Below, piece after piece: positions 1 to 5,563 of a stretch of 6,237 bases of DNA. A model generated the notes under the pieces. It searched no databases. It saw only the letters and a list, made by a program, of their open reading frames with translations, and was not told the DNA's origin. Each line of letters starts with the position of its first letter. The stretch's first letter is position 1. A program made the translations under genes and the position numbers. Origin of the DNA: Clostridiales bacterium (lineage in GTDB: Bacteria > Bacillota > Clostridia > Clostridiales > Caloramatoraceae); contig JAOAFH010000164.1 in NCBI GenBank assembly GCA_026416355.1, positions 1 to 6,237 of the forward strand. Reading direction: 5' to 3'.

Positions 1-130
1 ATATCCTTTAAAGGATGGTGTGATTTCTATTGGTCAATCTTTAGGTGTGTCCAATGAATTTGTTGATAAAAGTTGTATTGTAGAAGTTAAGAAGGGTACT
101 TTAATTGTAATAAAACAAATTGTTAAATAA
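1..130 (+). CDS. thiN: Thiamine diphosphokinase, C-terminal end (partial)
   Basis: This is the 3' end of a gene that starts before the window; the first full codon is at 2 and the TAA stop is at 128-130, giving 42 residues. ThiN transfers pyrophosphate from ATP to thiamine to make the cofactor thiamine diphosphate in the cytoplasm. The visible tail begins YPLKDG, continues with SLGVSNEF and ends in a beta-strand pattern (GTLIVIKQIVK). This matches the C-terminal thiamine-binding beta domain of the family, in which a G-x-S-N-E-F segment followed by a 'G-x-L-x-V-I' strand is typical. The catalytic N-terminal domain is outside the window, so activity cannot be judged. The position upstream of rpmB, asp23/yloU and fakA/yloV is the same as in B. 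subtilis and supports the call. Confidence 0.87.
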   Translation, partial: YPLKDGVISIGQSLGVSNEFVDKSCIVEVKKGTLIVIKQIVK

Positions 131-132
131 GA

Positions 133-161
133 TATACACCCCATCAAATAATGCATATAAT
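133..161 (+). promoter_or_regulatory. Possible promoter inside the hairpin loop
   Basis: A consensus -10 box TATAAT lies at 156-161 in the hairpin loop. Exactly 17 bp upstream is TATACA (133-138), a 4 of 6 match to TTGACA. The predicted start, about 167-169, falls at the junction of loop and right arm, so an RNA from here would lack the left arm and leave the ribosome site of the small gene free. The -10 is convincing but AT-rich DNA gives such matches by chance, so this is a moderate-to-low call. Confidence 0.4.
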
Positions 162-188
162 ATATTAAAGCATTATTTGATGGGGTGT
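136..188 (+). terminator. Perfect 19-bp hairpin after thiN, possible terminator or leader
   Basis: The left arm 136-154 (acaccccatcaaataatgc) is exactly complementary to the right arm 170-188, with a 15-nt AT-only loop (155-169). It begins six bases after the thiN stop. The stem is strong, but it is followed by 'tatatttg' and not by a proper T-tract, so intrinsic termination would be weak. The right arm holds the GGGGTG ribosome site of the next small gene, so in read-through RNA the hairpin would also hide that site. Whether it acts as terminator, translational lock or 3'-end stabiliser is not settled by sequence. Confidence 0.6.
182..187 (+). promoter_or_regulatory. Ribosome binding site within the hairpin right arm
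   Basis: GGGGTG sits six bases before the TTG at 194 and supports that start. It is paired in the 19-bp hairpin, so access would depend on which RNA is made. Confidence 0.5.
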
Positions 189-193
189 TATAT

Positions 194-346
194 TTGAATC
201 CTAAAATTAAAAGAATAATATCTTATGCATTAATTATTTTAGGAGCAGTTTTGATTATTGCTTATTTACCTATTTGGGTTTTAATGATTACTTTAGGTGT
301 TATTTTTATAGCAGTTGGCATAAACTACTATTACTATGGGAAATAG
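194..346 (+). CDS. Small two-helix membrane protein A (50 aa)
   Basis: A 50-codon reading frame starts with TTG at 194 and stops with TAG at 344-346. It begins MNPKIKRIIS and is then almost wholly hydrophobic. A short basic N-terminus is followed by a first membrane segment at about residues 8-24, a central LPIW turn (residues 25-28) and a second segment at about 29-43 ending in a tyrosine cluster and GK. The likely topology is a helical hairpin with the LPxW turn between the helices. The function is unknown; I recognise no named family. It is a paralog of the next gene: both share a start in IIS, an alanine before the turn, LP-[IL]-W, and G-V and G-I at matching distances. The two genes are 13 bases apart and share G-rich ribosome sites, suggesting one transcript. 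The TTG start makes gene finders prone to miss it. Confidence 0.68.
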   Translation: MNPKIKRIISYALIILGAVLIIAYLPIWVLMITLGVIFIAVGINYYYYGK

Positions 347-359
347 ATGGGGGGATTTA

Positions 360-530
360 ATGAGTAAATATATTAAAAAGTTTAAAAAATACTGTAATTA
401 TAATATTATAAGTTTATTACTTATTTTTTTTGGATTGGGATTGATATTGGCAGTTATTTTACCTTTATGGACATGGATTCTTATTGTGGGTGTATGTGTG
501 ATTATATATGGAATAAGCCTTATATGTTAA
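360..530 (+). CDS. Small two-helix membrane protein B (56 aa), paralog of the preceding one
   Basis: The ATG at 360 is chosen because a GGGGGG ribosome site (349-354) lies five bases upstream. An in-frame start at 336 would lie inside the previous gene and has no such site. The product has a lysine-rich start (MSKYIKKFKKY), then a membrane segment at about residues 16-33, an LPLW turn near residues 35-38, and a second segment up to the C-terminal ISLIC. Apart from one single-residue gap it lines up along the whole membrane part with the 50-aa protein encoded just upstream. The function is unknown. The pair sits between thiN and rpmB, where B. subtilis carries spoVM, but the product does not resemble SpoVM (26 residues, one amphipathic helix). 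A role at the membrane is the only safe inference. Confidence 0.75.
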   Translation: MSKYIKKFKKYCNYNIISLLLIFFGLGLILAVILPLWTWILIVGVCVIIYGISLIC

Positions 531-545
531 TTTGTTTATAAAAAT

Positions 546-574
546 AAAAAATGTGCTTTAAAAGCACATTTTTT
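546..574. terminator. Bidirectional terminator between small gene B and rpmB
   Basis: The arms 546-559 and 561-574 are perfectly complementary around a single central base. The effective stem is TGTGC/GCACA flanked by an A-run on the left and a T-run on the right, so RNA from either strand ends in a hairpin followed by U's. It serves both the converging small-gene transcript and rpmB. The rpmB stop codon (573-575) overlaps its edge. Confidence 0.9.
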
Positions 575-764
575 ATAGAGCACGTTGCACTTTACCTGAA
601 CGTAAGCATCTTGTGCAAACATATATACGCTTTGGTTGGCCATCAACAATAGCTCTAACTCTCTTTATGTTTGGAGCCCATGTTCTGTTTGACTTACGAT
701 GTGAATGGCTGTATTGTACACCAAAAACAAGTCCTTTATTACAAATTTCACATCTTCTTGACAT
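573..764 (-). CDS. rpmB: 50S ribosomal protein L28 (bL28)
   Basis: This 63-residue protein is a structural part of the large ribosomal subunit. It begins MSRRCEICNKG and contains the family's HSHRKSNRTWAPN segment (about residues 20-32), and the basic R-V-R-A-I-V-D-G stretch. Two CxxC pairs, C5/C8 and C50/C53, form the zinc ribbon of the zinc-binding version of L28; all four cysteines are present. The start at 764 is fixed by a perfect AAAGGAGGTG site six bases upstream; a start three codons earlier would be a GTG lying inside that site. The gene is monocistronic and runs against its neighbours, as in B. subtilis. It has its own strong promoter and an approximately 95-nt leader, and ends in the shared hairpin terminator. 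Confidence 0.97.
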   Translation of the reverse strand: MSRRCEICNKGLVFGVQYSHSHRKSNRTWAPNIKRVRAIVDGQPKRIYVCTRCLRSGKVQRAL

Positions 765-770
765 GTATAA

Positions 771-780
771 CACCTCCTTT
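771..780 (-). promoter_or_regulatory. Strong ribosome binding site of rpmB
   Basis: Read on the minus strand this is AAAGGAGGTG, a full match to the anti-Shine-Dalgarno core, six bases before the ATG at 764-762. It decides the rpmB start. Confidence 0.92.
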
Positions 781-865
781 ACGAAGTCGCTCTCTTTAAG
801 GCTGTAATTATTTTATCAAATTTAATTTTGTGTTGCAACTCATTTATCGGATGCTATCCTATTAC

Positions 866-894
866 ATTATATATTCATTTTTTGTATTTGTAAA
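866..894 (-). promoter_or_regulatory. Housekeeping-type promoter of rpmB
   Basis: On the minus strand, TTTACA (894-889) and TATAAT (871-866) are separated by exactly 17 bp. The predicted start is near 859, giving a leader of about 95 nt before rpmB. The leader shows only small structures (GGAT-AGC-ATCC at its very start and the palindrome GTTGCAAC at 832-839). I recognise no known ribosomal-protein leader in it. Confidence 0.8.
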
Positions 895-910
895 GTGTTT
901 TTCCTTTACA
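889..910. repeat. Inverted repeat TGTAAAG-N8-CTTTACA in the divergent promoter region
   Basis: Perfect 7-bp arms at 889-895 and 904-910 with an 8-bp spacer. The left arm contains the rpmB -35 box. The right arm gives the same TTTACA hexamer facing the asp23 side, although the matching -10 (AATAAA near 928) is poor. It could be a protein-binding site between divergent genes, or a by-product of two similar -35 boxes. No known regulator motif is assigned. Confidence 0.5.
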
Positions 911-949
911 GATATTTATTTTTTCAAAATAAAAGTGTTAATATGCATC

Positions 950-978
950 TTGAATATTGATTGTATTTAATATACAAT
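950..978 (+). promoter_or_regulatory. Likely promoter of the asp23-fakA operon
   Basis: TTGAAT (950-955) and TACAAT (973-978) lie 17 bp apart, with four and five matches of six to the housekeeping consensus. The predicted start is near 985, leaving a leader of about 33 nt with the ribosome site at 1005-1010. The -10 box forms part of the inverted repeat at 960-978. Confidence 0.62.
960..978. repeat. Operator-like palindrome over the asp23 -10 box
   Basis: ATTGTAT (960-966) and ATACAAT (972-978) are perfect inverted arms around a 5-bp spacer. The right arm includes the whole predicted -10 box, a place where a bound repressor would block transcription. It lies upstream of the predicted start, so it is not an RNA hairpin of that transcript. 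No known regulator is identified; it does not look like the FapR consensus TTAGTACCTNNTACTAA. Confidence 0.45.
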
Positions 979-1017
979 TAAAAAAAGAGTGATAAGAACT
1001 TTTTGGGAGGTTTTGAA

Positions 1018-1368
1018 ATGGCTATTAAATTAAATAATGAATATGGTTTCATAGAATTTTCAGATGAGGTTCTTGCGAATATAGCTGGAGCAGCAACTAT
1101 GGAATGCTATGGAGTTGTTGGAATGGCTTCTAAAAGAGCTGCAGATGGATTTTGGGAGTTATTAAAGAGAGAGAACTTAAGCAAAGGTGTTAAAATAATT
1201 TCAGAAGAAGATGGTATTGTAGTTAATCTTTATATAATTGTTGAATATGGAACTAAAATATCTGTTATTGCAGATAATATTATTCAGAAGGTAAAATACA
1301 CAATAGAAGCTTTTACAGGAATAGAAGTTAAAAAAGTTACAGTAAGCATTCAAGGAATTAGAGTGTAA
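1018..1368 (+). CDS. Asp23/Gls24 family envelope stress protein (YloU-like)
   Basis: This 116-residue protein belongs to the Asp23 (alkaline shock protein 23) family, whose members are cytoplasmic or membrane-associated and linked to cell-envelope stability. The order matches the family: an N-terminal strand (YGFIEFSDEVLANIAGAAT, about residues 9-27), the ECYGVVGM segment, and a C-terminal alpha-beta part (VNLYIIVEYGTKIS through IEAFTGIEVKKVTVSIQGIRV). The ATG at 1018 is chosen over an upstream in-frame TTG at 1003, because GGGAGG (1005-1010) sits seven bases before it. There is no signal peptide or membrane segment. The next gene, fakA, starts 17 bases after its stop, so the two are very likely co-transcribed, as yloU-yloV are in B. 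subtilis. Its exact biochemical role is unknown in this family branch. Confidence 0.92.
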   Translation: MAIKLNNEYGFIEFSDEVLANIAGAATMECYGVVGMASKRAADGFWELLKRENLSKGVKIISEEDGIVVNLYIIVEYGTKISVIADNIIQKVKYTIEAFTGIEVKKVTVSIQGIRV

Positions 1369-1371
1369 GTT

Positions 1372-1377
1372 AGGAGG
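1372..1377 (+). promoter_or_regulatory. Ribosome site that fixes the fakA TTG start
   Basis: AGGAGG lies eight bases before the TTG at 1386 and just after the asp23 stop. The next in-frame ATG (residue 14) has no comparable site and would cut into the conserved N-terminus, so TTG is the start. Confidence 0.88.
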
Positions 1378-1385
1378 TTTAGGCG

Positions 1386-3035
1386 TTGAAGGTAAATTTA
1401 CTAGATGGACACAGTTTGAAACAAATGATATTATCAGGAGCATATGAGCTTGAAAGAAATAAAGAAATGGTTAATAAGCTAAATGTTTTTCCTGTACCAG
1501 ATGGAGATACAGGAACTAATATGTCTGCTACTATGATGTCTGCAGTTACTGAAATTTTAAAGATTAAAGATGATACAGTAAAAAGTGTTGTCGATGCAGC
1601 TTCAATGGGAACACTAATGGGTGCTAGAGGTAACTCAGGGGTTATACTATCACAGCTTATTAGGGGTTTTGCAAAGCACTTAAAGGATAAAAAAGAAGTA
1701 AATACAAAAGAATTTGCTTTAGCCCTAAAAGAAGGTGTATCAACTGCATACAAAGCTGTTATGAAACCAACAGAAGGAACAATCCTTACAGTATCAAGGG
1801 AATCTGCTGATAAAGCAATTGAAGTAGCAAAGCATACTTCTGATTTTGAGGAATTTTTAAATAAATTATGTATAGCTGCTGAAGAATCACTTAATAAGAC
1901 TCCTAATATATTACCAGTTTTAAAGCAAGCTGGTGTTGTTGATGCTGGTGGTATGGGGCTTTTAGTAATATACAAAGGTATGTTAAAGTATATAAAAACA
2001 GGTGTATTAGAAGAATTAGATAAAAGTATAAAGCCACAAGCTGAAGAAAGTGTAAATGTTCAAGGATATATCAATACAGAAGATATAAAATTTGCATACT
2101 GTACTGAGTTTTTTATAAAGACTAAAGGTGCAAATCCAGATGATTTTAAAGGTGTAATTGAAAAATATGGAGATTCAATGGTTGTTGTAGGTACTGAAGA
2201 ATTAATAAAAGTACACATACATACAAACAATCCTGGTATAGTTTTAGAAGAAGCTTTAAAATTAGGAGAACTAATGAAAATAAAAATAGACAATATGAAG
2301 GAACAACATAGACACATCGTAGAAGATGATGATGCAAAAATAAATGAAGATAAAAAAGTAGAAGAAACTATGCCAGAAAAAGACTATGGTCTAATTACTG
2401 TAGCAATGGGAGATGGAATAACTAATATATTTAAGGATTTAGGCGTAGATTTTGTTATTGAAGGTGGCCAAACAATGAATCCAAGTACACAAGATATATT
2501 GGCTGCTATCAATAAGATAAATGCAAAAACAATATTTGTAATGCCAAATAATAGCAACATTATTTTGGCTGCTGAACAAGCAAGAGATTTATCAGATAAG
2601 AATGTTTATGTTATACCAACTAAGAGCATACCACAAGGAATTACAGCTGTAATATCCCTTGATTATGATGCAGCACCTGAAGAAAATTATGAAAATCTTT
2701 GCGAAGTAATAAAGAATGTTAAAACTGGTCAAGTTACATTTGCTGTTAGAGATACAGTATTTAATGATGTTGAAGTTAAAGAAGGAAATAAAATTGCAAT
2801 TGCCAATGGAAAGCTAATTGAAGCATCAGAGAATCTTGAAGAAGTTACTCTATCACTAATTGATAAGCTTGTTGATGATGACAGTGAACTTATAACTTTA
2901 TTCTATGGTAATAATATTAGTGAAGAGGAAGCTAATACAATTAAAGAAAAAATTGAATCAAAATATAATGATAAGGATATTAGCGTATATTATGGTGGAC
3001 AACCACTTTACTACTATATAATATCAGTTGAGTAA
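1386..3035 (+). CDS. fakA: Fatty acid kinase catalytic subunit FakA (DhaL/DegV-like, YloV)
   Basis: This 549-residue protein is the ATP-binding subunit of fatty acid kinase. FakA phosphorylates fatty acids held by a separate FakB carrier, giving acyl-phosphate for phospholipid synthesis. The N-terminal DhaL-type kinase domain (about 1-200) shows FPVPDGDTGTNM (35-46), with D39 and D41 as the expected metal-nucleotide ligands. It also has GARGNSGVILSQ (79-90), PTEGTILTVSRE (128-139) and AGVVDAGGMGLL (182-193). A middle domain has C239 in YCTEFF and H277/H279 in KVHIHTNNPG. After an acidic linker (about 300-320), the C-terminal DegV-like domain contains EGGQTMNPST and MPNNSNI and ends in GQPLYYYIISVE. 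The length is normal for the family. It begins with TTG. It is the second gene of the operon with asp23. No fakB is in the window. Confidence 0.94.
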   Translation: MKVNLLDGHSLKQMILSGAYELERNKEMVNKLNVFPVPDGDTGTNMSATMMSAVTEILKIKDDTVKSVVDAASMGTLMGARGNSGVILSQLIRGFAKHLKDKKEVNTKEFALALKEGVSTAYKAVMKPTEGTILTVSRESADKAIEVAKHTSDFEEFLNKLCIAAEESLNKTPNILPVLKQAGVVDAGGMGLLVIYKGMLKYIKTGVLEELDKSIKPQAEESVNVQGYINTEDIKFAYCTEFFIKTKGANPDDFKGVIEKYGDSMVVVGTEELIKVHIHTNNPGIVLEEALKLGELMKIKIDNMKEQHRHIVEDDDAKINEDKKVEETMPEKDYGLITVAMGDGITNIFKDLGVDFVIEGGQTMNPSTQDILAAINKINAKTIFVMPNNSNIILAAEQARDLSDKNVYVIPTKSIPQGITAVISLDYDAAPEENYENLCEVIKNVKTGQVTFAVRDTVFNDVEVKEGNKIAIANGKLIEASENLEEVTLSLIDKLVDDDSELITLFYGNNISEEEANTIKEKIESKYNDKDISVYYGGQPLYYYIISVE

Positions 3036-3061
3036 ATAATTAAACTATAATAATATATAAG

Positions 3062-3104
3062 TGCCATGAACAATCTTTTGATATTTTAGGATTGTATCAT
3101 GGCA
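3062..3104 (+). terminator. Hairpin between fakA and recG, probable terminator
   Basis: Left arm 3062-3075 (TGCCATGA then ACAATC) pairs with 3090-3104 (GATTGT, one bulged A at 3096, then TCATGGCA), with a 14-nt AT-rich loop. It is followed by TTTATT, a modest T-tract. It lies 26 bases after the fakA stop and is the natural end of the asp23-fakA transcript, although read-through into recG is plausible. Confidence 0.6.
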
Positions 3105-3178
3105 TTTATTCATGTATATTTAATTTAAAATATTAACTCCTATTTTTCTAAAGACAACTATTGCTAAGGAGTGATTTA

Positions 3179-5224
3179 ATGGAAGTTAAGTATATAAAGG
3201 GTGTTGGGCCTAAGGTAGCTGAGCACTTAAAGTCATTAAATATAAATAGTGTTGAAGATCTATTATATTATTTTCCGAGGGATTATGAGGATTTAGGAAC
3301 AATTAAAAAAATAAATGAATTAAAAGACGGTGAAATAGCAACACTAATTGTTGAGGTTGCTTTAATTAAACCAACTAGAAAAACTCAAAGTAGAAAAAAT
3401 TTAAATCAAATAGTATTTAAGGATGATACAGGATATCTTATCGGTGTTTGGTTTAATCAACCGTTTATAAAAAATACTTTTAAAGTTGGAGAAAATGTTC
3501 TATTGCATGGGAAGATTCAAAGAAGAGGGGCTGAACTTCAAATAGTTGATCCCAGATACGAAAAGGACTATCAATCAAATGAAGATAAAATATTACCTAT
3601 CTATCCTTTAAATAGATTTTTTACGCAAAAAAGCTTAAGAAAAATAGTTAAAAACGCGTTAGAACAAAGAGATAAAATTATAAAAGACATTTTACCTAAT
3701 GATATTATTAAAAAGTATAATCTAGTTGATTTAAACAATGCATTATTAAACATACATTTCCCACAAAATCAAGAACTACTTAAAAAAAGTGTATATAGAC
3801 TTAAATTTGAAGAACTTTTTGTTATACAATTAGGATTACAGTATTTCAAAAAAAATTTAAACAGTGATTTAACTGCCTATGAAATTCCGTATTCAGAAAA
3901 GCTTAAAGAATTAAAAGAAGAATTACCTTTTACTTTAACAAATGCGCAGCTTAGAACAGTTAGAGAAATATTAATTGATATGAAAAAATCAAAACCAATG
4001 AACAGATTGGTTCAAGGTGATGTTGGTTCAGGGAAAACAATAATTGCAGCAATAGCTATGTTTAATTGTGCTATGGCAGGATATCAAGCTGCAATGCTTG
4101 CTCCAACTGAAATATTAGCAGAGCAACATTATTTATCAATAAAATCACTTTTATTGAAATATGGTTTAAATATTGAACTTATAACAGGAAGTACAACTAA
4201 AAAAGAAAAGCAACGCATTTTGGAAAGTTTGGCAAATGGAAGTATAAATATTGTAATTGGAACTCATGCGCTTTTAGAAGAAAATGTTGTATTCTCAAAG
4301 TTAGCGCTAGTTGTAACAGATGAACAACATAGATTTGGAGTAAGGCAAAGGGCCTCACTTGTTTCAAAGGGACATAATCCACATGTCTTAGTTATGACGG
4401 CAACGCCAATTCCAAGAACTCTTGCACTTTTCATGTATGGAGATATGGATATTTCTATAATAAATGAATTGCCACCAGGAAGACAGAAGGTAGATACATA
4501 TTTTGTTAGAAGTACAATGAAGGAAAGAGTATATAATTTTATAAAAAAAGAGGTTCAAGAGGGAAAACAGGCTTATATAGTTTGTCCTCTAGTTGAAGAA
4601 TCAGAAAAGATTGAAGCAAATTCAGCTGAAGAAGTCTATGAATATCTAAAATACAATATTTTTAGTGACAATCAAGATTATGTAGGGTTATTGCATGGGA
4701 AAATGTCCAATGAAGAAAAAGATTATGTAATGTCAAAATTTAAAAGAGGAGAAATAAAAGTTTTAGTTTCTACTACTGTTATTGAAGTAGGAGTTAATGT
4801 TCCTAATGCAACAGTTATGGTAATAGAAAATGCTGAAAGATTTGGTCTTGCGCAACTTCATCAGCTTCGTGGAAGAGTAGGTCGTGGCAATTTAAAATCA
4901 TATTGCATTTTAATTTCTGATGCCACAAATAAAGAATCAATTGAAAGACTTACGATAATGACAAAAACCAATGATGGATTTGAAATTTCTGAACGAGACC
5001 TTATGCTAAGAGGTACTGGGGAATTATTTGGTCTAAGACAGCATGGTCTGCCTGATTTAAAAATATCAGATTTGTTTAAGGATGTTGAAATATTAAAAAT
5101 AACTAAAGATTTAGCTAAAGAATTAATTGAAAATAAAATGATTGAAACTCAAGAGTTTGCTGAGATTAAATTAAAGATAGAACAATTATTTAAAGAAAAA
5201 ATTGATATTAATACATTTAATTAA
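3179..5224 (+). CDS. recG: ATP-dependent DNA helicase RecG
   Basis: This 681-residue superfamily 2 helicase remodels stalled replication forks and branch-migrates Holliday junctions. The N-terminal wedge region opens with YIKGVGPKVAEHLKSL and FPRDYED (about 5-38), followed by an OB-fold part to about residue 140. The helicase core has motif I GDVGSGKT (280-287), motif II DEQH (381-384) followed by RFGVRQR, and motif III TATPIPRT (407-414). The second lobe has STTVIEVGVNVPNA and motif VI QLRGRVGR (562-569). The RecG-specific C-terminus contains RDLMLRGTGELFGLRQHG. All motifs are intact and the length equals that of B. subtilis RecG. The ATG at 3179 has AAGGAGTG (3166-3173) in front; an upstream in-frame TTG at 3161 lies before that site. 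No clear promoter was found; it may be read from fakA or from a weak local one. Confidence 0.97.
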   Translation: MEVKYIKGVGPKVAEHLKSLNINSVEDLLYYFPRDYEDLGTIKKINELKDGEIATLIVEVALIKPTRKTQSRKNLNQIVFKDDTGYLIGVWFNQPFIKNTFKVGENVLLHGKIQRRGAELQIVDPRYEKDYQSNEDKILPIYPLNRFFTQKSLRKIVKNALEQRDKIIKDILPNDIIKKYNLVDLNNALLNIHFPQNQELLKKSVYRLKFEELFVIQLGLQYFKKNLNSDLTAYEIPYSEKLKELKEELPFTLTNAQLRTVREILIDMKKSKPMNRLVQGDVGSGKTIIAAIAMFNCAMAGYQAAMLAPTEILAEQHYLSIKSLLLKYGLNIELITGSTTKKEKQRILESLANGSINIVIGTHALLEENVVFSKLALVVTDEQHRFGVRQRASLVSKGHNPHVLVMTATPIPRTLALFMYGDMDISIINELPPGRQKVDTYFVRSTMKERVYNFIKKEVQEGKQAYIVCPLVEESEKIEANSAEEVYEYLKYNIFSDNQDYVGLLHGKMSNEEKDYVMSKFKRGEIKVLVSTTVIEVGVNVPNATVMVIENAERFGLAQLHQLRGRVGRGNLKSYCILISDATNKESIERLTIMTKTNDGFEISERDLMLRGTGELFGLRQHGLPDLKISDLFKDVEILKITKDLAKELIENKMIETQEFAEIKLKIEQLFKEKIDINTFN

Positions 5225-5326
5225 CATATATAGCACCTTCGTTAATAATCATCTCTAATTTCTAGTGTAAAAGAAATTAAATTGGTTAAATTAATAATAG
5301 AAAAACAAACAGGAGGTGCATTAAAA

Positions 5327-5524
5327 ATGACAAACAGAACATTAGTACCAGAAGCAAAGGCAGCATTAGAACAGTTTAAATATGAGGTAGCAAACGAAAT
5401 AGGAGTTCAAGTACCTGCAACAGGATATTGGGGAAATATGACATCAAGAGAATGTGGTTCAGTTGGTGGCTACATGGTTAAGAAGATGGTAGAATCATAT
5501 GAAAGATCATTAGCAGGTAAATAA
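5327..5524 (+). CDS. Alpha/beta-type small acid-soluble spore protein
   Basis: This 65-residue protein is of the SASP family that coats DNA in the spore core, protects it from UV and heat, and is digested at germination as an amino-acid source. The sequence shows the expected protease (GPR) recognition region around residues 19-25 (YEVANEI), GNMTSRECGSVGG (36-48), and the DNA-binding helix GYMVKKMVESYE (48-59). The ATG at 5327 follows an AGGAGGTG site (5311-5318) with eight bases between; an earlier in-frame TTG at 5282 has no ribosome site. Cysteine 43 is uncommon in this family, which usually lacks cysteine. Expression would be expected from forespore sigma-G, but I found no convincing sigma-G promoter. 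The gene is closed by its own strong terminator. Confidence 0.95.
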   Translation: MTNRTLVPEAKAALEQFKYEVANEIGVQVPATGYWGNMTSRECGSVGGYMVKKMVESYERSLAGK

Positions 5525-5531
5525 CACTACA

Positions 5532-5563
5532 AAAGAAAAGGGGCCAAATGGCCCCTTTTCTTT
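5532..5563 (+). terminator. Strong intrinsic terminator of the spore-protein gene
   Basis: Perfect 14-bp arms at 5532-5545 and 5550-5563 enclose the tetraloop AAAT. The inner six base pairs (GGGGCC/GGCCCC) are all G-C, and the downstream arm runs into TTTTCTTT. The A-rich left flank means it could also work on the other strand. Confidence 0.92.

Noticed and set aside
130..545. Searched for a spoVM gene at its expected place
   Set aside because: No frame with the short amphipathic SpoVM pattern is present; the only frames are the two membrane miniproteins.
613..807. A plus-strand frame opposite rpmB
   Set aside because: It is the complement of the clearly coding L28 gene and has no ribosome site; it is a shadow.
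765..859. A ribosomal-protein autoregulatory leader in the rpmB 5' UTR
   Set aside because: Only a 4-bp stem and an 8-bp palindrome are visible; nothing resembles a known leader fold.
1379..1975. A 198-codon minus-strand open frame opposite fakA
   Set aside because: It lies fully opposite the conserved kinase domain of fakA, has serine/threonine-rich composition typical of an antisense shadow, and has no recognisable domain.
2060..2337. Two overlapping minus-strand frames opposite the fakA middle domain, and similarly 1201-1443 and 4197-4382 elsewhere
   Set aside because: All are antisense to conserved coding sequence and lack starts with ribosome sites or any recognisable motif.
5225..5326. 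Sigma-G promoter for the spore-protein gene, and a TAATTTCT/AGAAATTA inverted repeat (5256-5263/5272-5279)
   Set aside because: The best -10 candidate (AATAATA, 5293-5299) lacks the leading C and has no matching -35 at 17-18 bp. The inverted repeat has almost no G-C pairs and no T-tract, so it is not called a terminator or operator.
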